Shown here piece after piece: positions 17,517 through 25,593 of a stretch of 64,000 nt of DNA. A model generated the notes under the pieces. That model was not told where the DNA came from and searched no databases. It saw only the letters and a list, made by a program, of their open reading frames with translations. A program made the translations under genes and the position numbers. The stretch comes from Oceanicaulis sp052055585 (GTDB lineage: Bacteria > Pseudomonadota > Alphaproteobacteria > Caulobacterales > Maricaulaceae): the NCBI RefSeq assembly GCF_052055585.1, contig NZ_CP170485.1, positions 2,232,001-2,296,000 on the forward strand, read 5' to 3'. Each line of letters begins with the position of its first letter. Position 1 is the first letter of the stretch.

Positions 17517-18570
17517 TGCAATAACTTCCAACTATAGAAATAATTTTATCCTTGAATTTGTATACATCATAGATTTGATCAATATTAATTCGCTCTTTGC
17601 TTTTCTCGTTGCCAAACACCTCTACATACTTCGTCCGCCCATCGAAGAATAACCGCGCAATCGGCTTCAGGCGGTTATCATCAAACAGGACACTACAATA
17701 GCTCTTCTGGTCCCGGATCGCGATGCGGGAGGGATCGACGATTTCAGCGGCGATGGCGCGAATGATGTAGAAGGCTTGCAGCTCTTCCTCGGTCGTCACG
17801 ATGCCGTCGCCCGACGCCTCTGACTCGCTCTCCGTTTCTTCGACCTCGGGCTCGTCATTGCCGAGCGCCACTTCCAGTCGGCTGCGGACCCGCGAGCGGA
17901 TCAGGTCATCAAAGGCTCGCTTCACATTGGGCTTGAGGCGTTCGACCACCTTGGCGGTGAGATTGCCGTCATAGAAGGACTTGCCCACCAGACGGACGAA
18001 CTCATCCTCCGGGTCGGCCATCTGTTCAGACAGGTATTGGGTGGCCAAACGAGTATATTTCAGGCTGGCGGCGGTGGAGCGTACCTGGTCGATGGAGAAT
18101 TGCGTCTTGGCGAATTTCTCCAGCTCTCGCAAATCGCCGTCATCATAGGCGCCGAGCGTGAACTTGAAGAAAGGGCGCTCATCCATCTTGTTGGGCGCAT
18201 CAATGTCGGTGAAGAACCAGAACTCCGCGCCATTGGTGAGAAGCGCGATGCGCGCCTCGGTCACGCCGAAATAGCGATAGAGCTGGCTGTATTGCGCGTC
18301 CTGAAGGCTGGTGGTGAAGGGCTTGGCCTCCACAATGATCTCGACCTTGTCTTCAAGGAAGACGGCGTAATCCACCTTCTCACCCTTCTTCACGCCCACA
18401 TCGGCGATGAATTCGGGATGCACCTCATTGGGATTGAACACGTCATATCCAAGTGCGCTCAGAAAGGGCAGCACGATGGATGTCTTGGTCGCTTCCTCGC
18501 CCAGATCAGTGCGGGAGCGCACCATTTCCAGACGCTTCGCCACATCGGCGATCTTGTCCTTAAACGCCAC
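17506..18570 (-). CDS. HsdR_N-type restriction endonuclease-like protein
   Basis: A 354-residue protein resembling the N-terminal nuclease part of type I restriction HsdR, here as a separate protein. Residues 25-83 contain EEATKTSIVLPFLSALGYDV and the PD-(D/E)xK pattern D68 (VDYAVF) then E81-A-K83 (IIVEAK), with the expected spacing. A long helical middle and an acidic hinge (about 245-265) lead to a C-terminal beta domain (YCSVLFDDNRLKPIARLFFD). GTG 18570 is chosen because AGGGGGG precedes it and homology starts there. GC content is host-like for residues 1-290 and falls sharply over the last 45 or so, so the transferred segment ends inside this gene. Confidence 0.78.
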   Translation of the reverse strand: MAFKDKIADVAKRLEMVRSRTDLGEEATKTSIVLPFLSALGYDVFNPNEVHPEFIADVGVKKGEKVDYAVFLEDKVEIIVEAKPFTTSLQDAQYSQLYRYFGVTEARIALLTNGAEFWFFTDIDAPNKMDERPFFKFTLGAYDDGDLRELEKFAKTQFSIDQVRSTAASLKYTRLATQYLSEQMADPEDEFVRLVGKSFYDGNLTAKVVERLKPNVKRAFDDLIRSRVRSRLEVALGNDEPEVEETESESEASGDGIVTTEEELQAFYIIRAIAAEIVDPSRIAIRDQKSYCSVLFDDNRLKPIARLFFDGRTKYVEVFGNEKSKERINIDQIYDVYKFKDKIISIVGSYCNDN

Positions 18571-18603
18571 AGTTTCCCCCCTGAGGCCATGTTCATTGCA
18601 CGC

Positions 18604-18632
18604 ACTATCGCCAACAGGAGAAATCTTGGCAA
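18604..18632 (-). promoter_or_regulatory. Predicted promoter of the nuclease-synthetase cassette
   Basis: Read on the minus strand, TTGCCA (18632-18627) and GATAGT (18609-18604) are separated by 17 bases, a good sigma-70-type arrangement. The predicted start of transcription lies about 25 bases upstream of the GTG of the nuclease gene. Confidence 0.5.
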
Positions 18633-18920
18633 GCGCTTGGGTTGTCGCAGGTCGGAAGGATACGCGCATGACTTGTGATGACTTCCGTCATCCCGGACGC
18701 GCAGCGCGCCGGGATCTGCCGGAAACGCTTTGTTCTGATCACAGAGACGCCTGCAGTAGATCCCGGCTCAGGGCCGGGATGACGGGTGGGGAGATTGGAA
18801 GAGTACACCCAACCTCTCGGCCTTTGGACTTGATCCGGAGGCCCATGCGGCGGATCGATTGGTCTGGGTCCCCGGGGCAAGCCCGAGGACCGAGAGAGAG
18901 AGAGTCTTCCAATCCCCTGA

Positions 18921-18956
18921 CTGTCATCGGACGGCTTGTCCGGCCGATCCATGCCG
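18921..18956 (+). repeat. Palindromic repeat, family 1, copy 1
   Basis: It begins CTGTCATCGGACGG and ends GATCCATGCCGG. It has the same outline (CTGTCA, palindrome, ATCCATGCCG) as the copy inside the HTH gene at 19450-19491, and faces the inverted copy 15 bases downstream. Confidence 0.6.
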
Positions 18957-18970
18957 GTTGATTTAATCAC

Positions 18971-19012
18971 AGGTCACGGCATGGGTTCGCCGGATAAACC
19001 GGCGAATGACAG
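18971..19012 (-). repeat. Palindromic repeat, family 1, copy 2 (inverted)
   Basis: A 42-base element running AGGTCACGGCATGGG to GAATGACAG. Its reverse complement matches 19450-19491 at all but three positions, and two of those changes are on opposite arms of the palindrome and keep the pairing (TTCGCCGG/CCGGCGAA versus TTCACCGG/CCGGTGAA). Confidence 0.75.
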
Positions 19013-19213
19013 TTTGAGAGGGTGATGTGTCTGAGCGGGCGCCGTGCGTCCCTCTCCCCTTCCTGAGGGGAGAGGACAGGTGAGGGGTGAGCGGCGGGAC
19101 CTCCATCAGGGTATGGAGCCAGACGCGGAGGGAGGCCCCGGCTCAAGGCCGGGGTTTCAGTCCGAGGGGAAGCGCTATCCCCCACCCCACCCTCACCCCC
19201 TATCCTTGCGGGC

Positions 19214-19894
19214 ATGAGCGCTGAGACACCTGACATCACCGATCCAAGGATCGCCCGGGCGCGGGCGATGCGGGAGGCGGGGGCAGAGACCGCCGAGATC
19301 GCGCGCGCCTGCGGCGTGACGGTGAGCACCATCTATCGCTGGGCCGAGGCGCATGGCTTTCGCGTCTGTGATCTGGACGCGGCGGCCTGGGACGCGTCGG
19401 GGCGGGGTGTGGGTGCTCCCTCACCCTCTCCCTCTCCCTCACCCTCTCCCTGTCATTCACCGGTTTATCCGGTGAATCCATGCCGTGACCTGGCCTCTGC
19501 TCAACCGGAATGGATCCCCCGCACAAGGCGGGGGATGACAGAGGGTGAGGAGCAGGACGCGCGCGAAGACGCCCCCGAGATCAGCGCCGAGCAATGGGGG
19601 CAGATGGCGCGGAGCCTGAAACAGCGCGCGCTCGCCTTGACCGAAGCGGGGCGCTTGCGACAGGCCGAGCAGGCGCTGCGCCTCGCGGAGCGCTATGACC
19701 GCATGCGCGCCAGCGCACCGCAGCCTAAACCTGAACGCGATGGCTATTACTATCGCAATGAGCTGATCCGCAGGCTGACCCGCCTGCAGCAGCATCTGCG
19801 CGAGCGGGCCGGGCTGAAAGAGGGCGAAGAGTTCACCGACGCCCACCGCGAAGCCCTGGGCATCAGACCCCTGCCGCCCGAGTATGGCGGGTGA
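19214..19894 (+). CDS. Helix-turn-helix protein with repeat-derived insertion
   Basis: A 226-residue cytoplasmic protein. Residues 10-55 form a resolvase/terminase-like helix-turn-helix (AETAEIARACGVTVSTIYRW). The C-terminal half is helical and charged (ISAEQWGQMARSLKQRALAL and onward). Between them, about residues 64-112 are encoded by a pyrimidine-rich microrepeat (repeated serine-proline), a 42-base family 1 palindrome and a second CCCCCGC...GCGGGGG palindrome, all in frame. Such in-frame palindromes recall the Rickettsia palindromic elements. The insertion falls in a likely linker, so the protein may still work. The function is unknown; similar HTH proteins occur beside DNA-related genes in Caulobacter relatives. 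Confidence 0.65.
   Translation: MSAETPDITDPRIARARAMREAGAETAEIARACGVTVSTIYRWAEAHGFRVCDLDAAAWDASGRGVGAPSPSPSPSPSPCHSPVYPVNPCRDLASAQPEWIPRTRRGMTEGEEQDAREDAPEISAEQWGQMARSLKQRALALTEAGRLRQAEQALRLAERYDRMRASAPQPKPERDGYYYRNELIRRLTRLQQHLRERAGLKEGEEFTDAHREALGIRPLPPEYGG
19450..19491 (+). repeat. Palindromic repeat, family 1, copy 3, inside a coding sequence
   Basis: A 42-base element starting CTGTCATTCACCGG and ending CATGCCGTGACCT. It lies in frame within the HTH gene and encodes CHSPVYPVNPCRDL. Copy 2 would encode nearly the same peptide in its own orientation. Confidence 0.75.
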
Positions 19895-19981
19895 AGTGGG
19901 GTGAAGCGCGCGCCGCGCGTCCCTCTTCCGTGTCGTGGGGAGACAGGGGAGCGATTGCGGCGCCCTCCCCTGTCATCCCGA

Positions 19982-20992
19982 TCAGCGCCGGATGTCGGCT
20001 TCCCGCTCGCGCCGGGGGCCGTCGACGGAGTTATCCCGGCTGAAGATCATGTACAGGATGGCGGGCACGGCCCGGTTCCAGTCGAGCCCGCTGATGGTGT
20101 CGCGGAACACCCGTTTGGGCAGGAGCAGGTAATCGCGGATATGCTCCACATCGGCTTGCCCGGCGCCGGTCGGCTCGGCTTGCGAGGCGGCGGTGCGGTC
20201 GCCAATCTGCTGTCGCAGCGGCAGGCACAGGCTGTCATTGGACTTCGCCCACACAATCGCCTCTTCGCGAAAGGCTTTGAGGGAGTCCGGCAGGTCTGGC
20301 GCCGTCAGGAACTCCTCCAGCTCATACGGGCGCAGCTCCGACTTGTTCGCATACGCCTCGGGCAGGGTCCGGTTATAGGCCGGGTCGTAGAGCAGGTCGT
20401 TTCCATCAAAGGCCCGCCAGTCAAGCACGAGCCGCCGCCCCGAGCCGATGAGCTGCAAGCCCTCCCCGGTCAGGGCGAGCTGCACGCGACCGCTGCCGAT
20501 GAAGACGGGACGCAGGGCGTCTCGCTGCCGGAAGCGCTGCATCATCTCTGAATAGGAGCGGCGCACGGCGAGGATGCGCTGGAAGCGCAGCTTGAAGAGC
20601 CCCAGCCCCGCCAGAAGGGCGCCGAGCAGGCTGACGCCCCAATTGGTCAGGCTGGCCAGCGAGACCGAGGCGATGGCGCCGCACTCCGTGCCGGCGCAAC
20701 CAAGATAGCGCTCGAACAAGGCGGGCGTTACGGCAAACACGTCACAGAGGACGCCCAGCACGAAGACCGCCAGCCCGACAAGGCTCCAGCTGGTCCAGCC
20801 CGCCAGCACCTGAAGGCTTGTCTCGAACCGCTCGCGCGATTCAATGACCCTCTGGTCTTCCAGAACCAGGCCAAGCTCTTCGCGCGTCAGCTTCTCGCGC
20901 TCTGACTCATAGACGCCGGACGTAGACTGTCCGCTCGCAAATTCGCTCGCGCGGCCGTCATCGGCCCCGCTCTCATACGTGTTGTCCGACAT
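19982..20992 (-). CDS. Two-TM membrane protein of unknown function
   Basis: A 336-residue protein starting at ATG 20992. The first 60 residues are acidic and hydrophilic. Two membrane segments follow (about 67-90, WSLVGLAVFVLGVLCDVFAV, and 112-132, NWGVSLLGALLAGLGLF) with a short outside loop holding two cysteines (GCAGTEC). The large C-terminal part is cytoplasmic and includes a beta-rich segment (RPVFIGSGRVQLALTGEGL) and a helical tail. I recognise no family. It is divergent from the repeat protein at 21181 with a 188-base spacer. Confidence 0.65.
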   Translation of the reverse strand: MSDNTYESGADDGRASEFASGQSTSGVYESEREKLTREELGLVLEDQRVIESRERFETSLQVLAGWTSWSLVGLAVFVLGVLCDVFAVTPALFERYLGCAGTECGAIASVSLASLTNWGVSLLGALLAGLGLFKLRFQRILAVRRSYSEMMQRFRQRDALRPVFIGSGRVQLALTGEGLQLIGSGRRLVLDWRAFDGNDLLYDPAYNRTLPEAYANKSELRPYELEEFLTAPDLPDSLKAFREEAIVWAKSNDSLCLPLRQQIGDRTAASQAEPTGAGQADVEHIRDYLLLPKRVFRDTISGLDWNRAVPAILYMIFSRDNSVDGPRREREADIRR

Positions 20993-21137
20993 GTCGCTCC
21001 CCCTCAGGTCGTAAAAAATTAACTTTCAAGGCAGAGGCGTCAATACGCGTTTCAAGGCGCGACGAGGCCGGGGGCCGCAACTGCGAATAAAACATTAATA
21101 CATTCTGAAGGCTGGTTTTCAGCGCCGGTTTTCACCC

Positions 21138-21143
21138 TATAGT
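21138..21143 (+). promoter_or_regulatory. Possible -10 element of the repeat-protein gene
   Basis: TATAGT at 21138-21143 is preceded at 16 bases by TTTTCA, a weak -35. It would start transcription about 30 bases upstream of the ATG at 21181. Confidence 0.3.
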
Positions 21144-21180
21144 GCGCTCGACTGATACGCGCGCAATCTGGAGGGGAAGA

Positions 21181-24100
21181 ATGCCGCATTCACGCATCAA
21201 GGCAGGGCTTTGCGCTTTGGCCATTCTGGTTGGCGCGACGGGCGCTGTGCGGGCGCAGGACGAGGCCTCATCGGCGCTGCAGGCTGACGCGGCGCGCCTT
21301 CTGGCGCTGCGCGCTCATGAGGGCCTGCCGCTTGAGGCGCGCCTGGCCTTTGAACACCGGCTTGATCTGTGCCGCGACGCGCCGGACGGCTGCGCGCTGC
21401 TGGTCGCCGACCTTCAGACCTATGCGGCGCCGGTTGCGGACGCGACGGCCGCGCCGATGCGCCTGATCCGCGGCTCCGCCACCCTCCTGCCCGGCTCGGA
21501 CGGCGAGATCGTGGGCTCTCATGCTGACGACACGGCCGCCCCCTCAGAGGTGAGCCGGCCGCAGGCGGTGGACACCATCCGCCCCGTTGTGGACAGGCTG
21601 ACCATCTCACCCGATGAAGTGGATATCGATGCCGGAGAGACGACCGTCTGGGTCGAGTATGAAATCTCTGACGAAGGCGGCTCTTATCTCGAACGGATGA
21701 TACTGGACCTCGAACATGTGACCGAACGGACAGCCCCGGCCATTACCGGCGGTGCGTTCCTGCCCACCGGAGCACGTTCATCAGGTCGGGTGCGCATTGC
21801 GCTCAACCGCTCGGTGCTTGCGGGTGAGTATCGGGTTCGCATGTTCGTCTTTGACGGCGCGGGCAACAGCAATGATATCAGCGTCCCCGCACCCACGGTG
21901 ATGATCCATAACACGGCGAGCGATACTGAAGCGCCTGTCCTGGACTCGCTGACGATCACACCTGACCCGCTCACGCTGGACGGCACGGATGGAACTCTGA
22001 ACATCGCGTATGAGATCCACGATATCGGTCCGGCCGGGCTGGACTATCTGAGCATGGGACTCTTTGAGATCGGAACGCCGACCTATATGGGCGCGATCGC
22101 CAACACCTTTGTTGAGCTGGATGGTGAAAGCGAGCAGCAGAGTACAGCGACGTTGACGATCCCCGCCGAGACGCCCGCAGGTGACTATTATGTGAGCGTC
22201 ATTCTCATGGATAACGCCAGGAACAGATTGTTCCTGAACAATCAGGAAGTCGATTCGTCACGGCGGGTCACGTTGATCAATGACGAGGGCGGCGACACGC
22301 TCGCACCGGTCGTAAACCGCCTCTCCGTCTCGCCAGATGCCATGGAGACGTCCAACCTGGGCTCTACCTTGCATATTGAGTATGACTTGCTTGATGAGGG
22401 AGACGCGGGCCTGAATTATCTCTCGGTCACTCTGAGCCATACCGAGGCCAATAAACGCCAGACGATCTATAGCGCCCCTCTGGTCAGATTTAATGGAGAG
22501 CGTTCTGCACGCGGAAGTTTTGACTGGGGCCTCCCGCCCAACTTCCCGGTCGGCGCCTATTATGTCGGCGCCCAGCTCACCGACACACTTCTGAACAGGT
22601 CGGATGTCATCGGCATCGCCACCACCCAGATCATCTGGGTGAACGAGCCAGGCAAGCGCGCCTTCGGCCCCTTCCCGAACGTCATCGAACCCGATGGTGA
22701 AGGCCGGGACATTTTCCGCGTCACCGGTTTGCACAACGCCCCCCCCAGCAGGATCGAGATCGCGTTCCATGATGCCGAGATCAACGGCTTCGACGGCAGT
22801 TTCACAGATTGTGATCTGGCCATCCAGCCCGGGCGTCATTCCGGCAGTGAATACCTGATCCTGGCGCAGGATCTCGCCGCCTGCGGCTCATTCGGATCTG
22901 CGGACGTGATGTTCCAGATCACTCCCCAGGGCGCCGATCTGAGCAATCGCATCACCCTGCGTCGCTTCCGGATCAGCGAGACCGGAATGCTGAGTGATCA
23001 GAATGTGGACCGGAGCCCCTTGTCCCGTTGGGGCGAGGGCCCCGGAGCGCTCGAGTTCGGCCCGTTCGAATGGACGGAAACGCCCTCGAGCGGCCGCATG
23101 CACCACTTCCGGCTGTCCGGCCTGACAACCAGCCTGCCGCAGAGCATGGACATCGCCATCGCCAATGCCGCTGTTGACGGTTTTGACGGAGACTACAGCG
23201 ATTGCACGATCAATGTGCCCTTCAGCGCGGTCACACAAGGCGTCTACGCCTTTACCAGCGCTGATCTGGCCGCGTGCGGTGATTTTGGACGCGCCGATCT
23301 CAGCTTCAGATTTACCGATATCGCTAACTATTCTGATCCAGTCACCCTGACGCGCTTTGTCTCTACAGCGCAGGGCGCGGTGACGGACTTCTCATTTGAC
23401 CAGCTCACAGACGTGCCGATCCAGCTTGAAGCGACGTCTGGCGGCCTGGCCCGGATCGAAGCCGGACCGTTTGAATGGACGGGTGATGCGACGGCTCCGA
23501 CACAGAATCTGTTCCGCATCTCCGGCCTGTCCGGAGAGCCCCGGCAAATCGAGGTCGCTATCAGCAATGCCGCCAACAGCGGGTATGACGGGACCTATTC
23601 AGACTGCAATCTGCAAATCCGTCCCGCGCGCTCCGGCGCACACGACTATCTGATCAGCGCAGCCGACCTTGCTGATTGCGGGACCTTCGGGCGGGCGGAT
23701 CTGAGTTTCCGGATGACGGCCCTGGCGGATGATATGCCTGACGGGGTGCGGATGCGGCGTATTGCGATTGGCGCTCACGGCGACCTGACGGACTTCAATT
23801 TTGACCATGACGTCCGCCCGCCCGCCCAGATCCGCGCGAGCAGCACCAACGGTCAGTCCAACATTGTCCTTGGCCCGTTTGAGTGGACTGGCGACAGCAC
23901 CGTCGGCACTCAGAATGTCTTCCGCATCACCGGCATTGATGGTGCTCCGACCCGGATTCAGGCGGCGCTCGCCAACACAACATCGGGGGACTACAGCGGC
24001 AGTTATCTGGATTGCGAGCTGACGGTGCGTCCCGAACGCGCCAGCGAGAACGACTATGTGATCACCAGCAATGACCTGGCCGATTGCGGAAACTTTGCGC

Positions 24101-24222
24101 GCGCCAACATCACGTTCCGGGTGCACGCGAACACCGCTCAGTTCTCCAATTCCGTCCAGATGCGACGCTTCGCTGTCACACTGACGGGCGGACTGACCGA
24201 TTTCAGCTTCGACAACCAATAA
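21181..24222 (+). CDS. Large secreted protein with Ig-like and novel tandem repeats
   Basis: A 1013-residue exported protein. ATG 21181 follows GGAGGGGAAG, and a signal peptide ending VRAQ covers residues 1-25. After a helical 100-residue head come three Ig-like units that each begin D-T-x-x-P-V-x-x-x-L-T-I-x-P (encoded from about 21577, 21922 and 22294), then four units of about 134 residues that begin GPFxW and contain a FRxxGL strand, a GxYxDC segment and a LAxCGxFxRADxxFR segment (from about 22664, 23055, 23461 and 23871). Each unit has two conserved cysteines, likely a disulfide. It could be a periplasmic or surface adhesin-like protein; no anchor or sorting motif is seen. Confidence 0.8.
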   Translation: MPHSRIKAGLCALAILVGATGAVRAQDEASSALQADAARLLALRAHEGLPLEARLAFEHRLDLCRDAPDGCALLVADLQTYAAPVADATAAPMRLIRGSATLLPGSDGEIVGSHADDTAAPSEVSRPQAVDTIRPVVDRLTISPDEVDIDAGETTVWVEYEISDEGGSYLERMILDLEHVTERTAPAITGGAFLPTGARSSGRVRIALNRSVLAGEYRVRMFVFDGAGNSNDISVPAPTVMIHNTASDTEAPVLDSLTITPDPLTLDGTDGTLNIAYEIHDIGPAGLDYLSMGLFEIGTPTYMGAIANTFVELDGESEQQSTATLTIPAETPAGDYYVSVILMDNARNRLFLNNQEVDSSRRVTLINDEGGDTLAPVVNRLSVSPDAMETSNLGSTLHIEYDLLDEGDAGLNYLSVTLSHTEANKRQTIYSAPLVRFNGERSARGSFDWGLPPNFPVGAYYVGAQLTDTLLNRSDVIGIATTQIIWVNEPGKRAFGPFPNVIEPDGEGRDIFRVTGLHNAPPSRIEIAFHDAEINGFDGSFTDCDLAIQPGRHSGSEYLILAQDLAACGSFGSADVMFQITPQGADLSNRITLRRFRISETGMLSDQNVDRSPLSRWGEGPGALEFGPFEWTETPSSGRMHHFRLSGLTTSLPQSMDIAIANAAVDGFDGDYSDCTINVPFSAVTQGVYAFTSADLAACGDFGRADLSFRFTDIANYSDPVTLTRFVSTAQGAVTDFSFDQLTDVPIQLEATSGGLARIEAGPFEWTGDATAPTQNLFRISGLSGEPRQIEVAISNAANSGYDGTYSDCNLQIRPARSGAHDYLISAADLADCGTFGRADLSFRMTALADDMPDGVRMRRIAIGAHGDLTDFNFDHDVRPPAQIRASSTNGQSNIVLGPFEWTGDSTVGTQNVFRITGIDGAPTRIQAALANTTSGDYSGSYLDCELTVRPERASENDYVITSNDLADCGNFARANITFRVHANTAQFSNSVQMRRFAVTLTGGLTDFSFDNQ

Positions 24223-24275
24223 GCCAACCAATAGCTCTCTTTCCTGCTTTCAGTCGGGGAAGAGAGCTTGCCCCC

Positions 24276-25589
24276 CTACGCCGGCAAGCTGACCCGGGCG
24301 CGCAAACCGCCGAGCGGAGAGTCCTCAAGCCGCAACTCACCGCCATGGGCGCGCAGGGTGTCGCGGGCGATGGCAAGGCCGAGGCCAACCCCCTTGCGGT
24401 TGGCGTTGCGGCTTTCATCCAGACGCGAGAAGGGCTTGAAGGCGTCCTCGCGCTGTTCGGCGGGGATGCCGGGGCCATTGTCATCAATGAGGATTTCAAG
24501 CCGCGAGCCATTACGCCGCGCGATCAGAAGCACATCCTCGGCATGGGCGGCGGCGTTGGAGACGAGATTGGCGAGCGCGCGTTTCAGAGCGCTCTCGCGC
24601 GCCTGCACCACAAGGCCGTCCTCGACTTCAAGCCGCAGGTCAACGCCTTCGCGCGCGGCGTCGTCGGCGAGGGTTTCGCACAGGGCGGTGAGATCGAGCG
24701 CGTCAGGCTCCTCCCCCGCCTGACCGCGTGCAAAGGCGAGGTATTCTTCAAGCGCGGCTTCCATGTCAGCGAGATCGCGGCGCGCGGCGTCCCGCTCTTC
24801 GCTCTGGGGCATCAAGGCGAGCTGGAGACGCAAGCGCGTGAGCGGGGTTCGAAGGTCGTGGCTGACGCCCGCAAGCAATTGCGTGCGCTGTTCGATATGG
24901 CGCTTGAGCCGCGCGCGCATATCCAAGAACGCGGCGCTGGCGCGGCGCACTTCGCGCGCGCCGGCAGGCTTGAAGCGCTCCACATCCTGGCCGCGGCCAA
25001 AGGCTTCGGCGGCCTCGGCGAGCTGGCGGATGGGTTTGACCTGATTGCGAATGAAGAGGATCGCGACCGTCAGCAGAAGGCCCGTGGCGAGGAACAGCCA
25101 GATCAGGAAGATATGCCCGGTGGTGGCGAACACCCGGTCGCGCGCGGCGATGAAGCGCAACACGCCGCCATCCACCTGCACGCGGATGTCGACATAGGAG
25201 GGGTAGCGCGTGGTGTCGAACCAGAAGGCGTTGTTCATCTCGTCGCCCAGCGCGGTGCGCAAGGTGCGATCGAGGGCGCGAAAGAAAGCGGTGCGGCGCG
25301 AGGTGGGCAGCGTATCGCCCTCGCGGAACTCGACGCTGAGATCGGTGGTGGCGAAGGCCAGGTTCGCCAGCGAGTCAAACTGGTCCGGGCCTTCGCGTTC
25401 ATAAAGCCGGACCACGAGCGCCACCTCGCCGGCCACGCTTTCACTCAGGCGCGCGGTGGTGGTCTGCCAGTGCTGGTCAAAGAAGGCCCAGGTCACCGCC
25501 CCCTGCATCAGCGCCACAGGCAGCACAATGATCAGGAGCGAGCGCTCGAACAGGCCCTTGGGCAGATAGGGTTTGATGGAAAAGCGCAT
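24276..25589 (-). CDS. EnvZ-like sensor histidine kinase
   Basis: A 437-residue membrane kinase. TM1 (LFERSLLIIVLPVALMQGAV) and TM2 (IFLIWLFLATGLLLTVAILF) flank a periplasmic domain of about 130 residues. HAMP follows, then the phosphoacceptor motif LLAGVSHDLRTPLTRLRLQL, the N box LVSNAAAHAE, and the ATP-lid motifs DDNGPGIP and GVGLGLAIA. The architecture and HAMP-HisKA join match EnvZ-type kinases. The start ATG 25589 is 4 bases downstream of the stop of the response regulator gene, so the pair is one operon with the regulator first. Confidence 0.93.
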   Translation of the reverse strand: MRFSIKPYLPKGLFERSLLIIVLPVALMQGAVTWAFFDQHWQTTTARLSESVAGEVALVVRLYEREGPDQFDSLANLAFATTDLSVEFREGDTLPTSRRTAFFRALDRTLRTALGDEMNNAFWFDTTRYPSYVDIRVQVDGGVLRFIAARDRVFATTGHIFLIWLFLATGLLLTVAILFIRNQVKPIRQLAEAAEAFGRGQDVERFKPAGAREVRRASAAFLDMRARLKRHIEQRTQLLAGVSHDLRTPLTRLRLQLALMPQSEERDAARRDLADMEAALEEYLAFARGQAGEEPDALDLTALCETLADDAAREGVDLRLEVEDGLVVQARESALKRALANLVSNAAAHAEDVLLIARRNGSRLEILIDDNGPGIPAEQREDAFKPFSRLDESRNANRKGVGLGLAIARDTLRAHGGELRLEDSPLGGLRARVSLPA

Positions 25590-25593
25590 GGGC

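Larger units (their letters stand above)
18680..19210. repeat. Palindrome-rich (REP/BIME-like) intergenic region
   Basis: This stretch of more than 500 bases holds no convincing gene and is packed with palindromes. Seen are a CATCCCGG...CCGGGATC element near 18688-18715 with an inverted partner GATCCCGGCTCAGGGCCGGGATGA near 18759-18783 in part, a GACGGCTTGTCCGGCC element at 18921-18956, a GTTCGCCGGATAAACCGGCGAA element at 18984-19006 in part, a CTCCCC...GGGGAG hairpin near 19050-19070 and a GGCCCCGGCTCAAGGCCGGGG hairpin near 19134-19155. Adjacent elements lie in opposite orientations, as in enterobacterial BIMEs. Short open frames here are by-products of the repeats. Confidence 0.75.

Noticed and set aside
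18407..18970. Short open frames on both strands downstream of the nuclease start
   Set aside because: They consist of translated palindromic repeats and have no ribosome binding sites or domain content.
19405..19450. Pyrimidine-rich tandem repeats that might be a CRISPR array
   Set aside because: The unit is about 6 bases with no spacers; it is a simple microsatellite in a coding frame.
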